Part shown: piece after piece, positions 25,514 to 33,728 of the stretch
Position numbering within the stretch: position 1 is the stretch's first letter
How the letters are laid out: every line of letters starts with the position of its first letter
DNA from: Fundicoccus culcitae
GTDB lineage: Bacteria > Bacillota > Bacilli > Lactobacillales > Aerococcaceae
Direction of reading: 5' to 3'
Length of the DNA: 64,000 bases
NCBI RefSeq assembly: GCF_024661895.1
Contig: NZ_CP102453.1
Location: forward strand, 3,160,941-3,224,940
The notes under the pieces: generated by a model
Database searches by the model: none
The model's input: the letters and a program-made list of their open reading frames with translations, nothing else
What the model was told of the DNA's origin: nothing
Position numbers and translations under genes: made by a program

Positions 25514-26687
25514 TTTTGAAACAGTCGAGCCACGTTATGACGTTTGTGCAGGCAAATGGTCTGAAATTGAAGAATATTTTCCAGATAGACCTAAAGATAT
25601 TATCCCATTTTCAGTGGCTGATATGGAATTACCAATTGCACCAGAGATTTCAGAGGGACTGATAGAATATATAAAAAAATACCCCCTTGGTTATGCTAAT
25701 GTAACACCAGAATTTAATGATTCTATTCAAGCGTGGATTGATAGAAGACATAATTGGTCAATTTCAACTGAATGGATCGTGCCTGTCCGTGGAGTTATAC
25801 CTGGTTTTAAATTAGCTGTACAAGCCTATACAAAAGTTAATGAAGGTGTCATTCTAATGACGCCGGTCTATTATCCTATGTATTCAGCGATTGAAGGTAA
25901 TAATCGGAAAATTGTTGCATGCCCGCTCATCAATAAGCAATATCAATACGAAATTGATTTTGATTTATTAGAAAAATTAGCCAAAGATGACAATAATACG
26001 ATGTTACTCTTTTGTAGCCCACATAATCCAGGTGGTCGCGTATGGACAAAGGATGAGTTAGCACGTGTTGCGGAAATTTGTATTGAAAATAATGTGTTAA
26101 TTTGTTCTGATGAAGTACATTTTGACTTAACCGCTCCAGGTGTTACCCATCATATTTTTGCCAGTTTATCTGAAGAAGTCGCTAATCATTCTGTCATATT
26201 GACTGCTCCTAGTAAAAGTTTTAATGTGGCTGGTTTAGAGTCCGCCTATGCAATCATTCCTAATGAAATATTACGAGATCAATTTATCGAAGCTAATCTT
26301 AAAGTATTTAATTCCAATCGGGTTGTTAGCTTAGGGTTTGAAGCTACAAGATTAGCATATACGGAAGGGGAAGCTTGGTTTGACCAAGTAAAACAATTAA
26401 TTGATAAAAATCATAAAATAGTCATTGAATTTTTTGAAAAAGAAATTCCAACGATTAAATGTATGGATTTACAGGGAACCTATTTATTATGGATGGATTT
26501 TTCTGGGTTAGGTATTGAGGATGAGGTACTAACACCCTTATTGAAAAAGGAAGCAAAATTATTTTTTGATGATGGATTGATGTTTGGTGAAGAAGGGCGT
26601 GGCTATCAACGTTGGAATTTAGCTGCCCCTACAAAGTACATCGAAGAAGCTCTGTTACGATTAAAAGACACAATCACAAAATTATAA
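25500..26687 (+). CDS. MalY/PatB family cystathionine beta-lyase-like enzyme
   Basis: A fold-type I PLP enzyme of 395 residues in the MalY/PatB group, which cleaves the C-S bond of cystathionine or cysteine S-conjugates to pyruvate, ammonia and a thiol. Motifs are FSVADMELPIAPEI, the PLP-stacking YYPMYSAIEGNNR, LLFCSPHNPGGRVW, ICSDEVHFDL and the Schiff-base Lys239 in LTAPSKSFNVAGL. It starts inside the 3' end of the transporter gene, after AAAGGAGAGG, suggesting translational coupling. Its partner downstream is an M20 amidohydrolase, so N-acylated cysteine conjugates are a possible substrate class. Confidence 0.9.
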   Translation: MKQYDFETVEPRYDVCAGKWSEIEEYFPDRPKDIIPFSVADMELPIAPEISEGLIEYIKKYPLGYANVTPEFNDSIQAWIDRRHNWSISTEWIVPVRGVIPGFKLAVQAYTKVNEGVILMTPVYYPMYSAIEGNNRKIVACPLINKQYQYEIDFDLLEKLAKDDNNTMLLFCSPHNPGGRVWTKDELARVAEICIENNVLICSDEVHFDLTAPGVTHHIFASLSEEVANHSVILTAPSKSFNVAGLESAYAIIPNEILRDQFIEANLKVFNSNRVVSLGFEATRLAYTEGEAWFDQVKQLIDKNHKIVIEFFEKEIPTIKCMDLQGTYLLWMDFSGLGIEDEVLTPLLKKEAKLFFDDGLMFGEEGRGYQRWNLAAPTKYIEEALLRLKDTITKL

Positions 26688-26710
26688 GATAAATTATTGG
26701 AGATGATTAA

Positions 26711-27903
26711 ATGAGTACAAATGTTAAGGAAAAAATCGCACAGTATGAAGATTATCTAATAAATACCCGTAGATATTTACATGAAAATCCAGAAATTTCT
26801 GGGGTTGAGTTTGAAACAGCTGCTTTTTTAAAAATGAAATTGAAAAATTAAATGTCGATTTTGAAATTCATGAAGCATCCACAACAGGTTTTATTGCTAT
26901 ATTAGATACGGGTCGTCCCGGGAAAACAGTTGGGTTAAGGACAGATATTGATGCTTTGCCTGTTCAAGAAACATTAGACAATATGAAACAACCTAAGAAA
27001 GTGATTTCTAAAAAAGATGGTGTTATGCATGCTTGTGGTCATGATGGACATATGGCCATGTTACTTACAAGTATGAAAATTTTAGTGGATGATATCGATC
27101 AATTAAAGGGTAGAATTATCTTTATTTTTGAGGAAGGTGAGGAAAGAGGTACGGGTATTAATGGCATGGTAGAACTTTTATCAAATTATAAAATTGATGG
27201 AATCTTCGGCATTCATCTAGCCGCTTTTTTAGATACAGGATTAGTATCTATGGATGCAGGTCCAGTAATGGCTGGTTCAGCACGAATAAATATGACTTTT
27301 TATGGAAAATCAGGCCATGCTTCACGTCCTGATCACGCAAACAATCCAATTTTCCCAGCAGCACAATTTATTAACAACTTAGCATCAGCCTTTGTCAATC
27401 AATTAGATGTAACAAAAACAGTCACTTTAGGTATTGGTCAAATACATGCAGGAACGGCAGATAATATTATTCCAGCCGAGGCGTTAGTTGGAGGCTCCAT
27501 GCGCTTTTTCGATAATGCGGAAGGTCAAAAAGCTTATGATCTAATGAATAATATGGCGCAACATATTGCTGAGGCGCATAATTGTACCGCTAAGAAAAAT
27601 CCTTACCAATATATTTCAACTTGGCCTGTAATTAATGATGAGAAGTTAGCCTTATTAGCACAAAATGGATTAACAAAAGTATATCCGGATGCCCTTACAC
27701 ACGATGTTACTTGGTATGCAGGTGAATCTTTTTATAAATATAGCGAAGTAGCACCGACCGTTTTTGCCTTTGTTGGTATAAAAAATGAAGATGAAGGTAT
27801 GACGGCCGACCATCATAATGAAAAATTTGAAATTGATGAAAATGGACTCAAGTACGGTGTTGCTGCAGCTACTCAATTTGCTATTGATTTGCTAAACGAA
27901 TAA
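26711..27903 (+). pseudogene. M20 family amidohydrolase, frameshifted
   Basis: An M20D-type metallo-aminoacylase/carboxypeptidase split in two frames. The first 46 codons from ATG 26711 (NTRRYLHENPEISGVEFETA) run to a stop just after TTTTTTAAAAA at 26824-26834. One base back, the frame continues through KNEIEKLNVDFEIHEAS, LRTDIDALPV, the metal-binding MHACGHDGHMAM, EEGEERGTG, GKSGHASRPDHANNP and a normal C-terminus. Corrected length is close to 398 residues. The break lies on the heptamer T TTT TTA, so a sequencing error, a true mutation, or ribosomal/transcriptional slippage are all possible. Confidence 0.85.
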
Positions 27904-27924
27904 GTAAATAACCAACTGTACACC

Positions 27925-27971
27925 ACAAAAAAAGGTACGAATCTCATTTATTGAGATTCGTACCTTTTTGT
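27925..27971. terminator. Bidirectional terminator between the M20 gene and ssrA
   Basis: GGTACGAATCTCA (27934-27946) pairs perfectly with TGAGATTCGTACC (27952-27964) around a 5-base loop. A-tracts and T-tracts lie on both sides. Confidence 0.92.
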
Positions 27972-27980
27972 TTTTAATTA

Positions 27981-28344
27981 TGGAGATGAGGAGAGTCGAA
28001 CTCCTGTCCAAATACCTCGCCACTTACAAATCTACGTCAATAGTTTATCGATTTAAAGTTTAGCTTGCATCTAGCTGATAAACGAGCATCAATGGTTGCG
28101 AGTCTGGTAATCTCTCCACTAGTTTGCAGACGGAAAACTAATGTGTATCCCACTTAATTTGAGACCAGGATCCGAGCACATGGGCGATGCCGGGCTGATC
28201 TTTGCAAGCAGTTTTTAGGCTGCTAAAGCAAAATTATTGTTTGTTTTTTCTGCAGTTATATTTAACTGTAGCGTTTTTAGGAAGTCGCTGCCTTCCTGAC
28301 GCATCATAAGCTCGAACAATACCTGTCGAAACCATGACATCCCC
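27981..28344 (-). ncRNA. ssrA: Transfer-messenger RNA (tmRNA)
   Basis: Rescues stalled ribosomes by acting first as a tRNA-Ala and then as an mRNA for a degradation tag. The 5' end reads GGGGATGTCATGGTTTCGACAGG and the 3' end carries GGTTCGA-like T-loop sequence (GGAGTTCGACTCTCC) and CATCTCCA. GGGGATG pairs with CATCTCC as the 7-bp acceptor stem, leaving A as the discriminator base; CCA is not encoded. The tag frame at 28253-28215 reads AEKTNNNFALAA and then TAA. About 364 bases. It has its own consensus promoter and terminator. Confidence 0.97.
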
Positions 28345-28355
28345 GATATGGTTTC

Positions 28356-28384
28356 ATTATAACATGGGTTTGATTAAATGTCAA
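28356..28384 (-). promoter_or_regulatory. Consensus promoter of ssrA
   Basis: On the reverse strand a perfect TTGACA (28384-28379) and a perfect TATAAT (28361-28356) are separated by 17 bases, about 12 bases before the mature 5' end. Confidence 0.92.
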
Positions 28385-28416
28385 ACAAGGTCAAGTTTTT
28401 AAAACAGTCAATCCCA

Positions 28417-29373
28417 TTAATTAACTAAATTTTGTGGTTGATTGTTAATAAAAGCCTTAACGTTTTCAAAAACAATTTGTGCTCTTAAAAGCATGGCTTC
28501 ATCCGTTAAGTATCCAATATGTGGGGTTAATACAATATTTTTAGCATTTAATAAAGGGTAATCACTTGCTAATGGCGGTTCATTATCAAACACATCGATT
28601 CCAGCCCCGGCAATTAAGCCATCATTTAAGGTGTCGGCTAAAGCTTGATTGTCGATAATCGGACCACGCGCTACATTGATTAAAATAGCTGACTTTTTCA
28701 TTAGGGCAAGTTTTTCAGCATTAATTAGATACTTTGTGGCATCATTTAAAGGTAAGTGGATGGAAATAATATCACTTTCTTTTAGCACGTCATCGAGTTC
28801 TTTGTAAACAATGCCTAAATCTAAAGCCTCTTGTTGTTGGGAACGATTATAAGCTATGACTTTAGCTCCGAAAGCTTTAAAAAGTTTAGCCGTTGCTAAT
28901 CCAATTTCACCTAAACCGACAATACCGACGGTCTTACCATGAATTTCTTTTCCTTGGATTAGGCCAGGAAAATCATTTGCTTGACGAATATCTTTATCAC
29001 CTTGGGTGATTGAACGATATACGGCCATCGTAAGTCCAATCGACAATTCTGCTACCGCTTGAGTAGCATAGCCAGAGGCGTTAGCGACCTTAATAGCATT
29101 TTCAGTCGCAAAAGCTACATCCACATGATCCGTTCCTGTAAACGCAACGTTAATTAATTTTAAATTTTTAGCCTTTTGGAAAGCCTCTTTAGGGTAGGGT
29201 GTATTAGCAACAATGACGATATCAGCATCATCGGTACGTTTTGCCAGTTCAGCGACATCAACCGTTCTTTCAGCATAGCTAATAAATTGATGGCCTTGTT
29301 CAACTAATGGTTTAGCAAAGATTTCAATGCTTTCTGCCGCAACCCTTAGTGGTTCTAATAATACAATTTTCAT
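28417..29373 (-). CDS. D-isomer-specific 2-hydroxyacid dehydrogenase
   Basis: An NAD(P)-dependent oxidoreductase of the phosphoglycerate/lactate dehydrogenase superfamily, 318 residues. The nucleotide-binding motif is TVGIVGLGEIGLATAKLF near residues 147-164. The catalytic Arg is in INVARGPIID, the Glu in GIDVFDNEP and the His in LTPHIGYLT. No ACT or serine-feedback domain is present, so a biosynthetic SerA is less likely. It follows the phosphoglycerate mutase-family gene after 27 bases on the same strand, which may hint at a 3-carbon phosphoglycerate or glycerate link. Substrate unknown. Confidence 0.88.
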   Translation of the reverse strand: MKIVLLEPLRVAAESIEIFAKPLVEQGHQFISYAERTVDVAELAKRTDDADIVIVANTPYPKEAFQKAKNLKLINVAFTGTDHVDVAFATENAIKVANASGYATQAVAELSIGLTMAVYRSITQGDKDIRQANDFPGLIQGKEIHGKTVGIVGLGEIGLATAKLFKAFGAKVIAYNRSQQQEALDLGIVYKELDDVLKESDIISIHLPLNDATKYLINAEKLALMKKSAILINVARGPIIDNQALADTLNDGLIAGAGIDVFDNEPPLASDYPLLNAKNIVLTPHIGYLTDEAMLLRAQIVFENVKAFINNQPQNLVN

Positions 29374-29400
29374 TGGTCTATCTATCCTTTATTTTAAATA

Positions 29401-30108
29401 TTATTTTTCATCAGGATCAACTGAAGCATCATCAGCAATTTCAGCAAAATGATCAACTTGATTATAAGCTAATAACTCGAAATGGCCCTCAATATATTTT
29501 ACAATAGTAACAGATGCATTTTTTAAGGGCTCTGTTTCACTAAAATCAGCCACTAAGCCTTCTAATAAATTCCGAATGGTCATCCCATGACTGACCACTA
29601 AAATATTTTTATCGGTAGCAGCGTGACGTTGTAACAATTCAATTAAACCTGCTTCCACTCGAGTCCAAAAATCGGCGTAGTTTTCCGCATTATTATAAGG
29701 ATCTAGTTCGCTTACGGTATTCATAAAAAATTGAATCTTATGACGATCGCCAGCAGGTAAATCATGTTGTTTGGTTACATATTCATCGATTTGATCCCAA
29801 AGAACTTTTGATGGTAATCCTTCGTAGTAACCAAAATGAACTTCACGAAAAGCCTTCATTGGGACAATCGTTAAATCATCAGCATAATTATTTTCTGAAA
29901 GAATAATTTCGGCGGTATCAATCGTCCGCATTAAATCACTTGAATAGACAGCATCAAATTCAACATCGGCTAACCCCATTCCGCTACGATGAACATCCAC
30001 TTCACCGCGGTCTGTTAGAGGAGCATTGGCCCATCCCTGTACACGCTCCATAAAGTTAAGATAAGTTTCACCATGTCTTACAAAATAAAAAGTAACACCT
30101 TTTGTCAT
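29401..30108 (-). CDS. Histidine phosphatase / phosphoglycerate mutase family protein
   Basis: A cytosolic 235-residue enzyme of the histidine phosphatase superfamily. The catalytic His12 is in YFVRHGETYLNFMERVQGW, the acid Glu in FREVHFGYYEGL, and the second His in LVVSHGMTIRN. The insertion pattern resembles broad-specificity phosphatases more than glycolytic GpmA. A strong AGGAGG precedes the ATG, and TAGACA-17-TATAAT lies upstream. It is first in a two-gene unit with the 2-hydroxyacid dehydrogenase. Confidence 0.88.
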   Translation of the reverse strand: MTKGVTFYFVRHGETYLNFMERVQGWANAPLTDRGEVDVHRSGMGLADVEFDAVYSSDLMRTIDTAEIILSENNYADDLTIVPMKAFREVHFGYYEGLPSKVLWDQIDEYVTKQHDLPAGDRHKIQFFMNTVSELDPYNNAENYADFWTRVEAGLIELLQRHAATDKNILVVSHGMTIRNLLEGLVADFSETEPLKNASVTIVKYIEGHFELLAYNQVDHFAEIADDASVDPDEK

Positions 30109-30137
30109 ATTTTGCCTCCTAAGTCATTTATACGTCT

Positions 30138-30166
30138 ATTATACCTATCTCAAATAGAACTGTCTA
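30138..30166 (-). promoter_or_regulatory. Promoter of the phosphatase/dehydrogenase operon
   Basis: On the reverse strand TAGACA (30166-30161) is followed after 17 bases by a perfect TATAAT (30143-30138), 30 bases before the start codon. Confidence 0.75.
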
Positions 30167-30273
30167 AAGTTTTTAGTTTCTATAAATTTCAATTAAAAAA
30201 TGAAGTTAAGATGCAATTTTAACGTAGTTATGTTAAATTTAGATAGTTAATATTAATGAAGGAGGGAACAAGC

Positions 30274-31272
30274 TTGGAGTTGGAGCAACCTTCAATTACG
30301 TCCCGTTTGTTAAAAACCTTTAAAGTAAATAACCAGCAACTTAAATTTGGAAGTTATGCCGCTGAGTTATCTTTTTATATTATTTGGGCGATTATACCTA
30401 TTATGTTAGCTTTGGCTAATGTGATTGCTATTTTACCTATTTCGGAAGCAGAGATAATGCAAGTACTCAGTCGGGCTTTACCTGACGAAGTGGGTAGTGT
30501 GTTAATCCCCCTATTAGAATCCTATTTAACAGGAACTAGCACAGGTGTCTTTTCACTGGGGTTAATTATTTCTTTATGGCCAGCATCCAATGTTTTTAAT
30601 ACACTCCAAAGAGTGCTTAACACGGTGTATAAAGTTGAAAAGAGTCCCAACTTTATCTTAAAAAGAGCTTTTGCCTATGTATTTACGTTAGCCATTGTCT
30701 TTGTAGTGGCTGTTTTTTCTTTAGTTATGATATTTGGTGAATATATTATTAATTTTTTAAGTGAGACATTTAATGTAAGGTTTCTAGCCATTGATTTTCT
30801 GTTAGAGCAAGGATGGTTAATCGGTCTTATTAGTTTCTTCATCATATTAGTTATTATTTATTATTTTATACCAAATGTTAATTGGCCGATTAAATATAGT
30901 ATTCCAGGTGCCTTGGTGGCAATGGTAGGCTTTCTATTAGTTTCACAATTATTTACACTATATTTAGCCTTTTCTAGTAACAGTACAAGTAATAGCACGA
31001 TTGGTGTGTTAATTATTGTTGTTATTTGGCTATACTTTAATTCGATGGTCATTGCCATCGGTGCCTATGTGAATGTGTTTTATCATGATTTTAAAGAAAA
31101 AAGCTATTGGAAATTGGTTGAAGAGACGACGCATTACAATAGTTTTGCTTCTTACAGTGATAATTTCAGACAACATAGTAGTTTAATGCCGGGTTTAAAA
31201 TATAGAATTGGTTTTGAAAGTGTTTCACCAGATTTATCGCATTCGTTAAATGAAAAGGAGAGAAGCGAATGA
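30274..31272 (+). CDS. YihY/BrkB family membrane protein
   Basis: A 332-residue integral membrane protein of the YihY/virulence factor BrkB family (formerly mislabelled ribonuclease BN), with about six helices between residues 25 and 265. Typical segments are AAELSFYIIWAIIPIMLAL, SLWPASNVFNTLQRVLNTVY, YYFIPNVNWPIKYSIPGAL and LIIVVIWLYFNSMVIAIGAYVN. The TTG at 30274 is chosen because AAGGAGGG lies 7 bases before it; the ATG at 30256 contains part of that site. It overlaps the RodA/FtsW gene by 4 bases. The family's transport or lipid role is unsettled. Confidence 0.88.
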   Translation: MELEQPSITSRLLKTFKVNNQQLKFGSYAAELSFYIIWAIIPIMLALANVIAILPISEAEIMQVLSRALPDEVGSVLIPLLESYLTGTSTGVFSLGLIISLWPASNVFNTLQRVLNTVYKVEKSPNFILKRAFAYVFTLAIVFVVAVFSLVMIFGEYIINFLSETFNVRFLAIDFLLEQGWLIGLISFFIILVIIYYFIPNVNWPIKYSIPGALVAMVGFLLVSQLFTLYLAFSSNSTSNSTIGVLIIVVIWLYFNSMVIAIGAYVNVFYHDFKEKSYWKLVEETTHYNSFASYSDNFRQHSSLMPGLKYRIGFESVSPDLSHSLNEKERSE

Positions 31273-32456
31273 ATACAGCTAGACGTCGACAATCTTATGA
31301 CAACCGAATCGATTATGGAATTATTTTAAGTGTCATTTTATTAGCAATTATTGGTATCATAAGTGTCTATTCAACCACCACATTAATTGAAGGATCAGAT
31401 ATCCGGCCGACTTTATTACATGCTTTATGGTATGGGGTAGGAGCGATTGCCGTCATTGTAGTCATACAATTTGATAGTGAACAGTATTGGAAACTATCGA
31501 CTTATTTATATGGATTTGGGATTTTGCTACTGATCGCTGTTTTACTATTCTATGACCGGGAAATGGCGGCGTTAACGGGGGCAGAGTCTTGGTTTAGAAT
31601 TGGTGAATTCACTTTTCAACCCTCAGAAGTTTTTAAACCTGCCTATATTGTGTTTCTTGCTCGTGTTGTGACTGAACACAACAACCGTTATACCAATCGT
31701 ACACTTAAGTCTGATTGGATATTAATTGGTAAAATAATGCTTTTTGCTTTACCGCCAGTTATACTGATTCAAATGCAAAATGACTTAGGTACGAATTTAG
31801 TTATCATTGCTATTACAGCGGGTGTCATTTTAGTATCAGGCGTTTCTTGGAAGATTTTAGTTCCTGGTGTTTTGTTCGTTACAATCTTAGGCGGTGGTCT
31901 CATATATTTAGCGGTCTTTCAAAGAGACTTGCTTTTATCGACTGGCCTTTTCCAACCTTATCAACTAGATCGGATTGATTCTTGGATTAATCCATTTGGC
32001 GACACCCAAGGGAATGCCTACCAGTTGGTTCAAAGTATTATGGCCATTGGATCGGGACAATTATATGGTAAAGGTTTAGGTGTTTCAGAAGTCAGTGTAC
32101 CTGTACGTGAATCGGATTTTATTTTCACAACGATTGGTGAAAATTTTGGTTTTTTAGGTGGAGCTATTTTACTTTTAATTTATTTTGTCCTTATTTATCA
32201 GATGGTACAAACCTGTTTTGAAACGCAAAATGAATTTTATACTTATATTGCCACAGGTGTTATCTCGATGATTTTATTTCATATTGTTGAAAATATAGGG
32301 ATGACAATTGGACTACTTCCTATAACGGGAGTACCCTTACCCTTCATTTCGCAAGGGGGTTCAGCGCTATTAAGTAATATGATTGGTGTTGGGCTAATTC
32401 TATCGATGCGATACCACCATCAAAGTTATATGTTTACTGATAATGAAACTTATTAA
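31269..32456 (+). CDS. FtsW/RodA/SpoVE family glycosyltransferase, RodA-like
   Basis: A polytopic peptidoglycan glycosyltransferase (SEDS family) of 395 residues with about ten helices, polymerising lipid II at the membrane. Motifs are GAESWFRIGEFTFQPSEVFKPAYI, IQMQNDLGTNLV, the large extracellular loop with LDRIDSWINPFGD and GNAYQLVQSIMAIGSGQLYGKGLG, ESDFIFTTIGENFGFLGG and the C-terminal GVPLPFISQGGSALLSN. The catalytic-type Asp is in the loop region. RodA is favoured over FtsW because no division genes are nearby, but the distinction needs a tree. It is coupled to the YihY gene by an ATGA overlap. Confidence 0.9.
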   Translation: MNTARRRQSYDNRIDYGIILSVILLAIIGIISVYSTTTLIEGSDIRPTLLHALWYGVGAIAVIVVIQFDSEQYWKLSTYLYGFGILLLIAVLLFYDREMAALTGAESWFRIGEFTFQPSEVFKPAYIVFLARVVTEHNNRYTNRTLKSDWILIGKIMLFALPPVILIQMQNDLGTNLVIIAITAGVILVSGVSWKILVPGVLFVTILGGGLIYLAVFQRDLLLSTGLFQPYQLDRIDSWINPFGDTQGNAYQLVQSIMAIGSGQLYGKGLGVSEVSVPVRESDFIFTTIGENFGFLGGAILLLIYFVLIYQMVQTCFETQNEFYTYIATGVISMILFHIVENIGMTIGLLPITGVPLPFISQGGSALLSNMIGVGLILSMRYHHQSYMFTDNETY

Positions 32457-32472
32457 GAAAGTAGGGAAAAGA

Positions 32473-32811
32473 ATGAGAAAAACGATCAATCAATTATGGA
32501 TTGAAAAAGATGGGGATTCGTATACTATTGGTATGACCGATGATTTGCAGTTTGACGCAGGGGATATTTCATATGTAAGTATCGCTAATGAAGGACCCAT
32601 TGAAATGGATGAAACCTTATTAAATATCGAAGCTTCTAAAGCAGCCATTGAAGTACCATCGCCACTGGCTGGCACCATTTTTGCACGTAATAGTGCAGCA
32701 GAAGATGAACCCGCCTTATTAAGTTCAAAAAATACCGCAGAACATTGGATTGTAAAAATGAATCAAGTAGATGAAGCAACATGGAATCAATTAGAATCAG
32801 ATAAAGCTTAA
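32473..32811 (+). CDS. GcvH-like lipoyl-carrier protein
   Basis: A 112-residue protein resembling the H protein of the glycine cleavage system. Key segments are YTIGMTDDLQFDAGDISYV, the lipoylation site with Lys in NIEASKAAIEVPSPLAGTI, and EHWIVKM near the end. No glycine cleavage P or T gene is seen, so it may serve as a lipoyl relay or regulatory carrier, as for solitary GcvH proteins in other Firmicutes. The ATG at 32473 is 6 bases after GTAGGG. It follows the RodA-like gene after 16 bases and ends at a strong terminator. Confidence 0.82.
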   Translation: MRKTINQLWIEKDGDSYTIGMTDDLQFDAGDISYVSIANEGPIEMDETLLNIEASKAAIEVPSPLAGTIFARNSAAEDEPALLSSKNTAEHWIVKMNQVDEATWNQLESDKA

Positions 32812-32815
32812 AAAT

Positions 32816-32879
32816 AAACCATTATACACTTATAACCGTTATTGGTTAACAAATGGTGTATAATGGTTTATCCTTTTTT
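32816..32879. terminator. Bidirectional terminator after the GcvH-like gene
   Basis: AAACCATTATACAC (32816-32829) pairs perfectly with GTGTATAATGGTTT (32856-32869). T-rich sequence follows on the forward strand. Confidence 0.88.
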
Positions 32880-33617
32880 CTAGCGTAATGCTTTAGACAA
32901 TTCGGCACGTTCCACTAAATTTTGGAAGATTTTTAGACTTTGCTCGTTGCTTAATGCATTGAGTTCAGGATGCCATTGGATTCCTACAATACTTTGTTCT
33001 TTATCAACGGATTCGATGGCTTCTATGACATTGTCTCTACTCCAAGCGGTAACTTCTAAACCATTACCTAAATCATTTATCGCTTGATGATGATATGAAT
33101 TGACATAATCACCTGAATTCATAATATTAGATAGGATTGAATTTTTCTTCACTTGAATAGAATGTGTAACAAATTCTGATTTAGTTTTTTGAACATGTTG
33201 TATGGTAATGCTTTGATCTTCACTTAAATCTTGATAAAGTGTACCACCTAAAACAACATTAATTAATTGTAAACCACGGCAAACACCTAAAATAGGTTTC
33301 TTTTGATGGACGGCTTCTTTGAATAAAGCTATTTCAAATTCATCACGCATGGGAGAAGTGCGGCCAATCACTTTGCGTGGTTCTTCACCATACAACATCG
33401 GTGAAACGTCTTCGCCACCCGTTAAGATTAAGGCATCAACCATTGATATATATTCCTTAACATACTCTTTGTCGCCTAAAGGTATTATGATAGGTGCTCC
33501 TCCAGCTTTAAGAATTGATTGAGTGAACCCTTGAGGTGAGTAGTTAACATTAAAATATTCGTAATCTAAATCATTAATGGTAATAATATTACCAGTGACT
33601 CCTATGATTGGAAGCAT
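32880..33617 (-). CDS. Class I glutamine amidotransferase-like hydrolase (PuuD/YvdE type)
   Basis: A 245-residue enzyme of the peptidase C26 group, which hydrolyses gamma-glutamyl compounds such as gamma-glutamyl-GABA. The nucleophile Cys113 is in ILGVCRGLQLINVVLGG, the preceding ALILTGGEDVSPMLYGE is typical of C26, and the His-Glu pair is in VGIQWHPELN. Start ATG 33617 follows GAAAGGAG. It is a lone gene between two terminators. The natural substrate is not shown by context. Confidence 0.9.
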   Translation of the reverse strand: MLPIIGVTGNIITINDLDYEYFNVNYSPQGFTQSILKAGGAPIIIPLGDKEYVKEYISMVDALILTGGEDVSPMLYGEEPRKVIGRTSPMRDEFEIALFKEAVHQKKPILGVCRGLQLINVVLGGTLYQDLSEDQSITIQHVQKTKSEFVTHSIQVKKNSILSNIMNSGDYVNSYHHQAINDLGNGLEVTAWSRDNVIEAIESVDKEQSIVGIQWHPELNALSNEQSLKIFQNLVERAELSKALR

Positions 33618-33728
33618 TCAATTGACTCCTTTCAAGAAAATAATTATTGTAGTATAGTATATTGTAACCACTGAAAAAAGCAAATAAATCTTAAATATAA
33701 CAAAATACTTAAATATAAGGAGGTCAGC

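Noticed and set aside
23823..28416. Mobile element in the accessory stretch
   Set aside because: No transposase, integrase, terminal inverted repeats or attachment-site duplication of tmRNA was seen; the tmRNA 3' end is not followed by an integrase gene.
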